Made by a program: the position numbers and the translations under genes. Below are positions 1 to 11,598 of a stretch of DNA of 64,000 nucleotides, piece by piece; the first letter of the stretch is position 1, and every line of letters begins with the position of its first letter. The notes below the pieces were generated by a model. The model ran no database searches. It saw only the letters and a list, made by a program, of their open reading frames with translations, and was not told the origin of the DNA. The DNA lies in the NCBI GenBank assembly GCA_030278955.1, contig JAOANR010000002.1:29958678-30022677 (forward strand), given 5' to 3'. This DNA is from Hygrophila difformis (Eukaryota; Streptophyta; Magnoliopsida; Lamiales; Acanthaceae).

Positions 1-182
1 GTCTTTTCTCTTAGCAACACATGTATCTCATTTCCATTGCTTGTGGTAAATATTAAGAAATTTCTTTTGTTATCTTGAACATATTTTGTAAAGGTTTATA
101 TGAAATTATTACCTAACAATATATCCGCTCCCGTATCATGAAAGTAAAATATGAGGCATTTTTACCTTATACCAAGGCGTGC
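1..182 (-). pseudogene. Endogenous pararetrovirus, protease segment (piece 3 of 3)
   Basis: Read on the minus strand, this stretch encodes a short protease-like segment. The motif DILLGNNF at 102-125 resembles the conserved (I/L)xGNNF block near the C-terminal end of the Caulimoviridae aspartic protease. An in-frame TAA follows closely, so the copy is dead. The piece ends at element A, and the exact CGTGC duplication (178-182 and 22447-22451) shows that it was once continuous with 22452 onward, where the movement-protein region lies. That gives the order coat protein, movement protein, protease on the minus strand. The reverse transcriptase should lie left of the window. The family call rests on one motif plus the linked coat-protein and movement-protein segments. 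Confidence 0.6.
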
Positions 183-189
183 TGGCATG

Positions 190-495
190 GTAGCCCATAC
201 CATGGTTCAGATACCCGAGGGCCCGTGTTCGAGACAACGAGCTAAAAGGTTCACCGATCAAGTGGCCAGACTGCTACGGACTCACGCTGAAGAATGGGAG
301 CAGACGAAACCAGCACTTGAAGGGAAGATGATGATCAGATTGGAGCTGAAAGAGGAAGGAAACAGGGTGGAGAAAGAGTTAGCATATTCTGGAGTCAAAA
401 CCCACGCTTTGTTCCCACACTGCACTGCCCACGCTACGAGCTCGCGACATTGCGAGGAGGTATCGCAGGAAACCCAACAGACAAAGCGAGGCTGA
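190..495 (+). pseudogene. LTR-encoded C-terminal tail of element A integrase (5' LTR copy)
   Basis: The first third of the LTR is open and encodes a basic segment containing GPCSRQRAKR followed by a glutamate/lysine-rich stretch. In CRM elements the integrase ends inside the 3' LTR with a short basic CR motif of the type (T/S)RxRAK, linked to centromeric targeting, and this segment resembles it. Here it is separated from pol because it lies in the 5' LTR. The corresponding 3' LTR segment lacks one C (ATACCCGAG becomes ATACCGAG) and so leaves this frame. The match to the CR motif is by eye. Confidence 0.45.
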
Positions 496-857
496 AAAAG
501 CGAGGAGGTGACGTTAAGGACTTAGCCAAATTCTGGAGAAGCTTTCCGCGCGATGTGCTACGCTACGTTTCCGACAAAGCGAGGACAGACGCCGCTGAAG
601 ACATAACCCATTTCCAGAAACCGTTCCCTCGCTGCAGTGCCGCAAGCTTTGTCAAATAAATGTCGCATGCAGCGTTCTGCTCGCAGCTTCGCATTTCTGT
701 TTTCCGCTTTCTTTATTAGTTTGCGCTTTTCCTTTTTATTAGTCTTTTCCTGATTGGGCCTAACCTATGTAATTAGGTCCATCAGCTATATTTTTGTTTT
801 ATTAGTTTTTGCCTGATTGGGCCTAACCCATGTAATTAGGCCCAATAGTTATGTTTA

Positions 858-1435
858 GGGTATGTTTGGTACGGTGTATTGGGATGTATTATGGTGTATA
901 ATATTAACATTATGTACTAAAATAATACTATCCTATATTTGGTGAGTTTTAAGACATGTATAAGTATTATTTTAATGAGGGGTTTCATGTATTATTTAAT
1001 ACCTTGTGGGAGGGTGGGTTTATGGTGTATTATTTTTTATTTATGTTTGTTTTTCTTTTTTTCCTTATGCATCTCATAACTATTAAATATTATGATATTA
1101 TAATAATATATTAGTTTATTTATATTATTTATTAATATATTAATTGTTTTAATTTAATTATTTAAATAATATGTTTAATAAATTATTTATTATTATATTA
1201 ATTATTTTAATTTAATTATTTTTAAAATAATTTTATTATAAGTATATTATTTATTAATAAATTAGAAAAAAATTATTTTTATTTAGTTTTTTTTAAAATA
1301 TATTACATGATGATGTAATACATCAACACCAAACACTGTTTATAACATTAATTTAATACAATACATCATAATACAACACACCCGCATTCAATAATACAAT
1401 ACACCATAATACAGTACAGTGTTCCTAACATGCCC
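858..1435. mobile_element. PIF/Harbinger (Tourist-like) MITE, 578 bp
   Basis: This block is present in the 5' LTR of element A and absent from the 3' LTR. It is flanked by TTA on both sides (855-857 and 1436-1438). The ends are imperfect inverted repeats: GGGTATGTTTGGTACGGTG on the left, and GGGCATGTTAGGAACACTG as the complement of the right end. The inside is very AT-rich and has no coding frame. TTA duplication plus GGG-starting ends is typical of Tourist MITEs mobilised by PIF/Harbinger transposases. Confidence 0.92.
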
Positions 1436-1784
1436 TTAGGGTTTAATTTGCCCTAGGCCTATATATAGGCCCTCCTTTGAACTTGTAAACAACTTTTTGA
1501 GCAATTTGATGAATTATCTTTCCAAACTTGCTCAAGGGGTCACCGAGAGTTTCTCGTCTTTGTGAGCTTCGATTGGCAAACTCACCTTGCAATCCTTTGA
1601 AGTTGGGATTGTTGGAATCATCCAAGGAGGATCATCGGAAAGAGGAGATGCGCTTGATCGTTTCGGGTCATTCCCCATCTCGAATCTCTTGATGAATTGG
1701 TAAACTTCGCTATCGTTTTATTTTCCACATTCGTATTCAAATCCTAGTGTTGTCTGGAATCCGATCCACGGCAGTATTCTAATT

Positions 1785-1796
1785 TGGTATCAGAGC
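1785..1796 (+). other. Primer binding site of element A (tRNA-iMet)
   Basis: TGGTATCAGAGC, complementary to the 3' end of plant initiator tRNA-Met, lies 11 bases after the 5' LTR end. It fixes the plus orientation of element A. Confidence 0.95.
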
Positions 1797-3374
1797 CTCG
1801 ATTCTAGCACATTAGGTGTTTTTCAATTTCTGTAAATCAAAAATCCAAAAATTCTTTCTTGTTCTTGAGTTACTATTCACGCCAGATTTTTGTTTTGATT
1901 TTCTGGTATTGATTCGTTGTTTATTTGGTGGATCTTATTTGATATTTGGAATCTTCATGTCGAATACATAAATCTGCATATAAAGATCTTCCAAATCGGA
2001 TTAGATTTGAGCAAGATATGGTGATTTGAAGTTCTTGAGCGTTCTTCGTCGAAATTCATAATTCTAGTCACTTTTGCTCTTTGATCTTCATAATTCTGTG
2101 TTATTGCGTTTGTTTTCACTTGTCTTACACTCATTGTGTGGATTTGCATCATTACCCATAGCATTGTGATCATGGTTTGCAAGATCGACTAAACCAGTGC
2201 TTGATTTGCTTCGATTTTTGTTAATCTCAAAAGTTTGGTTGAAGGAGATCTTGATTTTTCCGACCTGCTATATTGGGGAGTGCCTTTTTTACTATTTTTG
2301 GGTGTTATCTTTCATATGGAATTGGTTTGAGGGCGATCGGAGTTGATTTGGGGGTCGAAAAGCCGAAAACTAAAATACTGTCCTGTTGTGTCCGCGACTG
2401 TTGCATCTTTGAGATTTTATTTGAAATCTAAGGTTTTCATGTATTTTGGGGAATCTTATATGATCTGAAAGATCTTTGATTTAGCTTTAATTTGGATTTT
2501 GAATCAATCCGTTTGGGTAAGATTTGAAATAGATATGGCCAATTTGGTCAGATGTGTCAAAATCTGCAAATCTTGAGCGCGTGAGGGCGCGTACGTAAGC
2601 TAAAACGCGTCATTCTTGCACCAAAATCTTTCTATTTCAATAAGCTTGAGATATCATAAATCCATACCATGCTTTGGTATCATATAGCGTGTGAAAACAC
2701 TGCTGCAAGTCACATAGCGCGCGCAGCAAACCTGCTGAAAATCTCAGAAGTTGTGAAACTTATTCTTCTCTTGATTTTGGCCACCACCACCACTCTACTT
2801 CCTATATCCATACCCTACTTCCTTATTTGAGTGTTAAAATAAAGTGGATATTGGACTGGCACCTTTGTGAAACCTAGCCCTTGAAGCCACTTGAGTGATT
2901 TTATAATAAAGTGGATATTGGACTGGCACAATTGTGAAGTCTAACCCTTGAAGCCACTTGAGTAAATTCCCTGTGAGTTCTCTTTTCATACTTTTGGGTG
3001 GGACTATTCACCTTTGAAGTTTCGAATTCGGCCAAAAGCTAAGATTGACTTGAGTTGATTGAAAATATTGCACTATTCGGTTCTGCAAACCCACATCATT
3101 TTGCATTGCATATCTCATACAAGTCAGTCCTTTCTTGATAGAGTCGAATAGTACTTTTGGTTCTTATGCTGTGCGTACATAACTTCACAGCACAATCCTC
3201 TTGCTTGATCTGAATTGGGTGACAAGACACGAACAACTGAAGAGATTTGGGGTGACAAACCAATCCATAGCTACACTGTGTGAATATTCTTTTGGGTGAG
3301 ATCACTCCAAAATTTCAGTTCTTGTTTTAGTTTTCTCTGACATCTTATACATATATATTCTTTAGTGTTTTACA
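1797..3374 (+). other. Element A untranslated leader with a direct duplication
   Basis: About 1.6 kb between primer site and gag without a convincing coding frame. It contains two adjacent copies of a roughly 65-bp unit (about 2829-2893 and 2894-2962), each with AAAGTGGATATTGGACTGGC and ending GAAGCCACTTGAGT. Otherwise it is T-rich and unremarkable. Confidence 0.7.
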
Positions 3375-4499
3375 ATGGCAGATAAATATGAGACTCTCTT
3401 GCAGTGTGTGCGAACTATGGAAGCTACTCTCAAACAGATGCAAGATGACAATGTTGAAATTAGAGAGACTGTAACCAAGCAAGGCCGCGATCTGTTTGGA
3501 AGAATGAATCAAATGGATCATGATTTCAACTCTCAACTGAATGAGATGACTGAACACTTTGAATCTCAATTAATTGGACAGCAAGAGAAAATAAAAAATG
3601 ATGTCTTATATGTTGTTGAACAAAAATTTAATGAACTTCCTAAAGATACTACTGAAACTGTGATTCCTGCAGGTACTGTGGAAGGATCCGACAGAGAAGG
3701 AGGTTCAGAAGTGGGGAATTTTGATCGTAGGAATGGGCCTCCAAGACCCAATGCAAGACATGCACCACGTGAACCTGAACCACAGCAAGCGAGACCAATC
3801 AGAAATCAGAATGCTGCGAATCTTCCAAGACAGAGGGGAGTGCATCCGTTCTCTGACAGTGATGATGATGAAGGATTTGTGGAAGTAAATCCTCAACTGG
3901 GTAATCGACAGAATAGAAGGAACCGCGAAGGTGGTTTCCAACCAAGGAATTACAATCATCACATGCAGGATCTGAATTACGGATTAGAGCTTGACAGGAG
4001 GGAAGAAGACCTCGATGACAGTTTGAAGGCCATCAAGTTTACTATTCCAACATTCAAGGGGACAGCCGATCCCAATGAATTCATTGAATGGCTTGAGCAG
4101 ATAGAGTTGATCTACAATGTTCATAGATATTCTGAGAGGAAGAAACTCCAGTTAGCTGTTGTTGAATTCAGAGATTATGCATTAAGCTGGTGGCAAAAAG
4201 TGTGTCAAGATGCTGTGAGAATAGGATATGAGCCAGTCCAAACTAGGACTCGACTGTTAGTGCTTATGAGATAAAGGTTTGTGCCTGCATCTTATAGAAA
4301 AGATTTGTACCTAAAGCTTTCCTTTCTTACGCAGGGTACAAGATCTGTGGAGGCATACTACAAGGAGACAGAGCGACTGCTAATGAGTGTCAAGTCATTG
4401 AAGATGAAGATATCACACTAGCCAAATTCGCCAATGGGCTCAGAAAAGATATTTAGGAAGAAGCTGACATTCGTGGTTATGATAACCTCCAACACTTGG
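3375..4499 (+). pseudogene. Element A gag, 5' part
   Basis: Retroviral-type capsid precursor. The open frame starts at ATG 3375 and runs 299 residues to 4274. The N-terminal ~75 residues look like a coiled coil. An arginine/asparagine/proline-rich, acidic middle follows, then the gag core of plant Ty3/gypsy elements (FxGTADPNEFIEWLEQIE, then LSWWQK near residue 275). The frame is broken near 4274 but gag-like sequence continues in other frames to 4499, where element B is inserted. The 3' part resumes at 17617: the codons for HL(V)QQ meet across the junction. Confidence 0.8.
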
Positions 4500-6230
4500 T
4501 GTAACACCCCGGATTTGATAACCCAGGCCGGGATGTCACCGCCACATCTCCCTAGCAAGACACGGCTCCCCGAGCTCACTAAGGAAATGCAAGGCTTATG
4601 GGTACGTAAAAGATTTAAAAACATTTCAATATTGAGTCCGGAAATTAATAATACTTAATTCAAAATACGGAAGTAATAATCATCCATGCACGAGATAGAG
4701 TAAATGCAGCGGAAAAGTAATCACGGCCAACACGGCCAAACCTCGGGTTCAACAGGCCCGGTAACACAGTAGTATAATGCAGTGAATAAAAATGTTCATA
4801 AAATTTTTCCCCCAAGTGCATGTGCATGCGTCACTCGACATACTTTGTAAAAGAAAAATGACAACGGGTTTATCAGTATAAAAATATACCGAGTAAGTTA
4901 ATCCCTAACTAAATAATTTAAAGGGTTACATGTGTTTATTTAAAATTACACTTTTCAGGCATTAATTTAAAATTCATAGTTTACTCGCAGTGGAAGAACA
5001 CGATTAATTTACTCAAGACGTGAATACATAATTTAAGGACTTAATTTAAAAGCGTAATTTAAAGGCATAATTTAAAAACATAATTTAGAGGCATAATTTA
5101 AAACGTGATAAATAAATTCAGCATAATTAAATACACACACAAGTCTTTTATATTTTATCCCGCAAACTAAGAAGAGGACACCATACCGGGGAGATCACTA
5201 ACGAGGCAATCTCAAATCGTAGAACCACTAACGAGGCAATCCAAATAAATGGGAGACCACTAACGAGGCAGTCTCAAAGATAGTAGGACCACTAACAAGG
5301 CAGTCTAAATAACACAGCGCGCGAGATCACTAACGAGGCAATCTCAAATAGTCGGGAGACCACTAACGAGGCAGTCTCAAAATAATAATAGCATGAAGAT
5401 CGGCTCAGCCTAGTGAACGGGATTTTTCAAAAGTTCATATTTCAATGTTTACAAAATATTCGATATCGCATTTCGTAGTTCGAGTTTTCTCATGTTCGAA
5501 AAATCCAATTCGTCACAGTTTACACCTTTCTTAATTAAAAATTCATCTTTTAACCAAAAATTTGGAAATTTACACAGTAGCTCAAGAACACACATACGAA
5601 CAACTTTCATGTTTTAAGTTTTTGGAAATAAGGTTTCGAAGTGAGTCAAATTCCGAGATCTTTACCAAAGAAGATTTCTGTCCAAAGGACTGATTCCGAC
5701 ACTGTTTCGTGCAACGCCGATTAAAAATTCATTTTAAAACCAATTGGTCCAAAATTTTTACAGGATGTACATAACACCTTAATGAACAACTTTCTTGTTT
5801 TAAGATTTTGGAAATAATGAGTGTTAGATGTTTGAAAATCGACACCAACATGCTGCTTACGCGCGGATTCAAAAATCGGTTTAGAACAGGTTCTGAAATC
5901 GTCCAGTTTGACATGTCAAATGAACTCCAAAATTCATGAAATTTTATATGCATAATCTAGACACAATTATCTACAACTTTTGTTTAGAAATGCAAAGTTG
6001 AATCGATCTAGAAATGGGTAAAAAATATGCATCAAGTCGAGTCAATGAACCTGTCCAGATTTCAAACGTTCGGTTTTATTACAGAAACTTTATGGTACGA
6101 TTTGGGATATCAAATCTTTATGTCAATGGCTGAAATTTGGACACAAGGTATATTAGAGTCTTATGAACAAAATCTATGTTGAAAAGTTTTTGGTTTGAAT
6201 TCCCGAAGGTCGGGTTCTAGACGAGTTTTT
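4500..6230 (-). repeat. Element B 3' LTR, truncated
   Basis: Closely matches 14864-16598 of the intact LTR and then diverges abruptly after about 6229. The missing part is the first ~1 kb of the LTR (U3 start) in element sense. The array of 23-nt hairpins is kept. Confidence 0.9.
5191..5378 (-). repeat. Hairpin array in B 3' LTR
   Basis: Six spaced units, each built as short arm, constant 13-nt middle CACTAACGAGGCA, complementary arm. The arms vary together: GAGAT/ATCTC, GAGAC/GTCTC, GGAC/GTCY. The second unit is degraded. The same order recurs at 15555-15741 and 63328-63691. Confidence 0.85.
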
Positions 6231-6285
6231 GGTTCAAAAATCTAGATTAGAGTCTTATGAACAAAGTCTTATGAACACGAGCAAA

Positions 6286-7168
6286 TTATGGTGGCAATGC
6301 TAGCCGATATGCGAGATTTCCCACTCTTTCCAGGATTTCATATGGTCCTATGTACCGTGGACTCAGTTTTCCTCGTTTGCCGAAGCGCATCACACCCTTC
6401 ATTGGTGATACCTTCAGCATGACTTTATCGCCGACTTGAAATTCCAAGTCTTTCCGTCTCACGTCCGCGTAACTCTTTTGCCGGTCCTGAGCGGCTCTCA
6501 TCTTCCCTTGGATGACCTTGATTTGTTGAGCCATGTCCTCAACAAGTTGTGGTCCCACTATCACCGTTTTATCGTTCTCTTCCCAGCTTAATGGACTTCG
6601 GCACTTACGTCCATACAGTGCCTCGAGGGTGCCATGCCGATGCTAGCATGGTAGCTGTTGTTGTAGGAAAACTCGATCAAAGGTAGATGATTCTTCCAAC
6701 TTCCCTTGAACTCTAGTACACATGCCCTTAGCATGTCTTCCAGCGTCTGGATCATTCTCTCCGTCTGCCCATCCGTCATAGGGTGGAATGCGGTACTCAT
6801 CTTTATTTGTGTACCGAGGGCTTCTTGCAGTTTTGTCCAAAATTGAGAGACGAATCTGTTGTCTCTATCTGAGATGATATCATGTGGTGCTCCATGTCGA
6901 CGTATGCCCTTGCCAGTTGGTCCATTGACCAGGTATCCTTCATTGGGATAAATATGACAGCTTTTGTCAACCTATCCACGATCACCCAGATTTTATTCAT
7001 TCCATTCGGTGAACGCGGTAGCCCTGAAATGAAATCCATTGAGATACTATCCCATTTCCAGCTTAGGATTTCCAATGGTTGCATTAGTCCTAGGGGTTTT
7101 TGGCGTACTGCCTTGATTTTCTGGCAGGTAAGGCACCTCGCCACAAATTCGGCTACCTCTCTCTTCAT
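6286..7168 (-). pseudogene. Element B integrase
   Basis: Ty3/gypsy integrase, which inserts the cDNA into the host genome. The zinc-binding and catalytic-core segment ([17 protein letters not shown], then SMDFISGLPRSPNG) is at about 6803-7168. The later core (FHPMTDGQTERMIQTLEDML) is at 6588-6800. The GPY/F-like C-terminal module (GPYEILERVGNLAYRLALPP) ends at 6286, where sequence breaks off into LTR-derived DNA, so the chromodomain expected for a Tekay element is missing. Frameshifts separate the three segments. It is not functional. Confidence 0.8.
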
Positions 7169-7964
7169 GTTCGGGCCACCAGTAGTTTTTCTTTAAGTCC
7201 TTGTACAGCTTGTAGCCTCCGGGATGGACCGAGTATGGGGTGTTATGGCCTTCCTCCATCACCCTTTGCTTCAGGTCAACGCAATTCCGTGGTATACACC
7301 ATCTTCCCTTGAAGCGGATGCTTCCATCCTCATGGATTTTAAAATCCATTGCCTTTCCTTCGGTAATATCCTTCCTAATCTCCTCCAACTTCTCGTCACC
7401 CGATTGGGCGAGTCGTATCTCATCGAACATGATAGGTTCCACTACCATCGCGTTGACGGCTTCATTTACCGTGCCAGAATGCACTAACTCTAGACTTAAT
7501 TTTGCTAAGTCCTTGTACAACTCGGCCGGTATCACGAGTGAATTTTCCACGTGTTGAGTCTTTCGACTCAGGGCATTGGCTACAACGTTGGCTTTTCCTT
7601 CGTGATAAGCAATTTCCAGGTCATAATCCTTTATTAACTCAAACCATCTTCTCTGCCTCAAATTCAGCTCTTTCTGCGTGAATATATACTTGAGGCTTTT
7701 ATGGTCGGTGAACATCCGGCACTTCCGCCCATAGGGATAGTGTCTCCATATCTTTAAGGCGAACACGACCGCGGCGAGTTCCAAGTCGTGCGTCGGGTAG
7801 TTTTCTTCGTGTGGTTTCAGTTGACGCGATGCGTATGCTATAACCCTTTGATCTTGCATTAGCACGCATCCCAATCCCTCTTTCGAGGCGTCGCTATACA
7901 CCTCGAAGTCTCCATCCTCAGATGGTAATGCCAATACTGGTGCTGTGGTAAGTCGTTTCTTCAT
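7047..7964 (-). pseudogene. Element B RNase H and start of integrase
   Basis: The open frame begins with the RT connection (TTAPVLALP) and the RNase H motif [15 protein letters not shown]. It continues through [20 protein letters not shown] and [16 protein letters not shown] to [10 protein letters not shown], a complete Ty3/gypsy RNase H order. The integrase zinc-finger region follows ([18 protein letters not shown]), then a frameshift into the overlapping integrase frame. A stop just upstream separates it from the RT. Confidence 0.8.
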
Positions 7965-7994
7965 GTCTTGGAATGCGGAATCACACTCACTGGT

Positions 7995-8727
7995 CTAGTC
8001 GTATTTTACCCCTTTCCTCAGCAGCTGGGTCAACGGGCATGCGATTTTGGAGAAGTTTTTGATAAATCGCCTGTAGTATCCCGCCAGTCCAAGGAAACTT
8101 CGTACCTCTGTTGGACTCTTCGGCGGTACCCACTCGGTTACTGCCGAGATCTTTGCCGGATCTACTGCCACTCCGTTGGCGGATACTATATGCCCGAGAA
8201 ATGCCACTTCCCTTAACAAGAAGTCGCACTTTGATAGTTTACCATACAGTTGGTTCACTCGTAAGATCCCTAACACTTTGTGTAAGTGCTCGGAATGTTC
8301 TTCTTCACTTTTTGAGTAGATCAAGATGTCATCTATGAACACCACCACGCATTGATCTAACAATTCTCGAAGTACGTTATTCATGAGATTCATGAACATT
8401 GCTGGGGCATCCGTTAGCCCGAAATGATAGCACCGTGAACTCGTAGTGTCCGTAACGAGTTCTGAACGCCGTCTTTGGGATGTCCTTTTCGGCGATCCTC
8501 AATTAGTGATATCCCGAGCGTAGGTCGATCTTTGAGAATACCGTAGATCCCTTTAGTTGGTCGAACAAATCTTCGATCCGGGGCAACGGGTACTTGTTCT
8601 TGACGGTGACTTGATTGAGTCCTCTATAATCGATGCACAGTCGTAACCCTCCGTCTTTCTTCTTGACGAACAAGACCGGTGCTCCCCATGGGGACGTGCT
8701 TGGCCTAATGTATCCCTTTTCCAACAA
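7995..8727 (-). pseudogene. Element B reverse transcriptase
   Basis: Two open segments, 8503-8727 and 7995-8399, contain consecutive RT blocks. These include [40 protein letters not shown] and [12 protein letters not shown]. The catalytic box FIDD is at 8328-8339, in place of the usual [24 protein letters not shown] and [16 protein letters not shown] then follow. Between the segments the frame is shifted but the amino-acid sense can still be followed. The wording matches Tekay/Del chromoviruses. A stop after GVKYD ends it. Confidence 0.85.
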
Positions 8728-8736
8728 CTCCTCGAG

Positions 8737-9400
8737 TTACTCCTTTAGTTCCTTCATTTCCAGTGGCGCCATGCAGTAAGGAGCCTTCGAAACAGGTTCC
8801 GTTCCCGGAATGAGGTCTATTATGAATTCGAGATCTCTCTTAGGTGGCATACCGGGAACGTCCTCAGGGAACACATCTGGGTATTCCCTCACCACCGGGA
8901 TGTCGTCTACCTTGACTCCTCCAGCTTCCAGGTTATCAATGTAGCATGCGTATAGCGCGTAACCCTTCCGCATTAAGCTACATAACTTGAGGGCGTTGAC
9001 TATCTTGTTAGACTTCTTAGGGGGTTGGGAGTAGAAGATGACTCTCCTCCCTCTACTCTTCGACAGCGTGATCTTTTGCTTTTGGCATTCGATCACGGCC
9101 TTATAATGGGTTAGCCAATCCATCCCTAGTATGACGTCAAAATCTCTGACGTCAAACTCTACCAAGTTCGCGAAAAACTCTACTTTTTTTATTACCACAG
9201 GTATTCCGTTATAACGCTTAGAGCATGCTATTACTTCTCCAGAAGGCAGTTGGATTCCTAAGCTAATCATTTCGCACTTAGGTAGATCTAGTTCAGCTAC
9301 GACTGTCGAAGATAATATGGAACAACTGGCTCCGGAATCAAATAAAACTCTAAGCGGAGTACTTAGGACATGAAAGTACCTGCCATCACATTACCTTACG
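8737..9400 (-). pseudogene. Element B aspartic protease
   Basis: Retropepsin that would process the polyprotein. The catalytic DSGA is at 9328-9339, in the order LFDSGASCSIL. GMDWLTHY follows about 70 residues later, as in plant Ty3/gypsy proteases, and the segment then runs into the RT linker with VFPEDVPGMPPKRDLEF. A stop (LKE*) separates it from the RT. Confidence 0.75.
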
Positions 9401-9427
9401 CGGGTATGTCAGCCTGGTTGATCACGT

Positions 9428-10661
9428 TCAACCTTCCCATCGGCCTCCCTTGATTGGCCGGTTGGTTTTGATTCGGATTTGGATTTTGTTGCTGGTTTGG
9501 AGGGCGCGGGTTCGGATTCTGAGGAGGCCGATATCCTTGATTGTTTCCGTTCCTACCTCCTTAGTTGAATTGCTCATTGGGTCCTGTGACCAAATCCTTT
9601 CTCTTCGTGATGTTCTCGAGTCGGGTTCGACATTCCTCCCTCCGATGGCCAATACGGCCACACCGGAAACATTCGCCCACCTGAGGACATCTCCTCACCA
9701 GGTGAGGCCTGCCACACCTCGGACACGGTGGCACTCGTCCTCCTTGGTTGAAATTCCGACCGTTGTTGTTTTGAACATTCCCGTTCGGACCTCGCCGAAA
9801 GTTGTTTTGAAAGTTGTCCCCACTAGTAGTGTTGCCCATCCTACTGTCTCGGTTTCTTTTGTCTGGTCCTTGTGCCCCCCCGGCTAGATTCCCCTGCAGT
9901 CTTTCTCTTTAGCTGTTGTACTCGTGCGACTGCTACCGCATGATCGTAGACAGCTTGTAAGTCCGAATAGTTAACTCAGGTGATCACCTCCCGAATTGAC
10001 AAGTTCAATCCCATTTCGAATTTCTGCGCCTTCTCCCCGTCCGTGGGTACCTTCCGAGGCGCGAATCTCGCCAACTCCTTAAACCGAGCATAATATTCTT
10101 GAACAGATTTTTCCCCTTGTTTCAGGGATGAGAACTCTTCGTACAGTGCTGCCTTAGTACTCATTGGGTAGAAGCGCTCCCGGAGTAACTCCATAAACTC
10201 GTTCCACGAGTACGGTTCGTCGTCTTCGCCAAGTTTCCCCTGGGTAGCTTGCCACCATTCGTCGGCCTCGCCGCCCAGATAGTACGAAGCCACGTGAACC
10301 TTCTCTCCCTCCGGGCATCTCACCGCATTCAGTAATTTGTCGAAGGTCCTCAACCATTCCTTGAGCTTAGCTGGATCTTCCTCCCCGACATAGTAGGGAG
10401 GTCGGTAGGGGTTTACCGAAGCCAAGTAATTGGTCCTTGCTTCCGGCGGTGGTGTCGCGGCAGCTCCTGCCCTGGTTAACGTAAGCATTGCCCAGTGCGA
10501 CCAGTAGTTCCTCATGTTCCTCATTCGCCCTTCTGTAGGGTTGGGCATCGGGCCTGCTGGGTTTGGCGCCTCAACGTTAGGTGCCTGCTCATTGGGTTGC
10601 CCTGGCGTGTCGCGGGTGTTGGGAGTGGTAGGTAAGGTCCTTGATCGTCCTCTGGGGCCAT
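9428..10661 (-). pseudogene. Element B gag
   Basis: Start ATG at 10661 (MAPEDDQ in the present frame). A one-base loss soon after it puts the rest of gag in another frame, open from 10548 as MPNPTEGRM. The gag core carries YYLGGEADEWW, RFYPMSTKAALYEEF and FEMGLNLSIREV, as in element C gag. Two zinc knuckles at about 9626-9725 have the forms CPRCGRPHLVRRC and CFRCGRIGHRREEC. A basic, asparagine/proline/glutamine-rich tail follows. Stops and frameshifts near 9976 and 9560 disable it. Confidence 0.85.
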
Positions 10662-11402
10662 GCTGTTATAACCATGCGAGCACAAAGAAGGTTTAGAGTT
10701 CTGGGGATTTGATAGAGTGTAGAGATAAAGTGATTTACTAAATTGTAACACCCCGGGTTTTGGTCACCCAGGTCGGGATGTCACCGCCACACCTCCCTAG
10801 CAAGACACGGTTTCTCCGAGCTTGCTAAAGAGATGCAAGGCTAGGGTTTTTCAGAATTTAAAATATTCAAACAGCCCATTCATATATAATTTAAAAATAA
10901 TACATCAAAGTTGCAGCGGAAAATAATAATTACATATGTAAAATGCAGCGGAATTTAAATATAGCCAACACGGCCAGAATACGGGTTAAACAGGTCCGTT
11001 CATGCAATTTCTAGTCTAATACAAGAACTCAAAATAATATATCTTCCCAAAATTCCCATGTATGCATATGACGATGCATAATTCTCAACTCTGAAAGAAA
11101 AAGGAAAAAAAATGGTTTGGTCAGCAAAAACTTGCTGAGTAAGTTAACACAAACATAACTATGGGGTTTCAAAGCCATTATTTAATATTTAAAGAAAACA
11201 TGTACACAACACCACATCATTTAATTTATTTTGCTAGAAATAATTCAAACGACATAATTTAAAAGATAGAGATTTCATAAGACCATAAATATAACTTGCA
11301 AGCAATATAATTGTAGGACATAATTTAAAAGCATAATCCAAAAGGAACAATTTTCGAGTCTCCTAGTTTCATATCTCATGTCTCATATTTCTATTTCAAG
11401 TT

Positions 11403-11598
11403 TATATTTCAATTGCGATTCGGCAAGCATTATATTTCAATTGTCTTTCGGCAAGCAGTATATTTCAATTGCCTTTCGGCAAGCAGTATATTTCAATTGC
11501 CTTTCGGCAAGCAGTATATTTCAATTGCCTTTCGGCAAGCAGTATATTTCAATTGCCTTTCGGCAAGCATTATATTTCAATTGCCTTTCGGCAAGCAT
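11403..11598 (-). repeat. Tandem 28-bp repeat, 7 copies, GAAA hairpins
   Basis: Seven direct repeats of 28 bp containing TTTCAATTGCCTTTCGGCAA. In element sense (minus) each holds TTGCC-GAAA-GGCAA, a 5-bp stem with a GNRA-type tetraloop. The first two copies are imperfect and the other five are intact in the hairpin part. The array lies in the transcribed half of the LTR, 660-855 bases from its 3' end. Confidence 0.93.

Larger units (their letters stand above)
183..1773 (+). repeat. Element A 5' LTR (interrupted by a MITE)
   Basis: It begins TGGCATGGTAGC and ends CCACGGCA. Without the MITE and its duplicated TTA it is 1010 bp, against 1011 bp for the 3' LTR. The two copies differ by scattered substitutions and small indels. 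The left flank 178-182 is CGTGC, identical to the base run after the 3' LTR. Confidence 0.95.

Noticed and set aside
5191..5378. Regularly spaced repeats resembling a CRISPR array
   Set aside because: Units and spacers are similar to each other and lie inside LTRs of a plant retrotransposon. There are no unique spacers and no cas genes.
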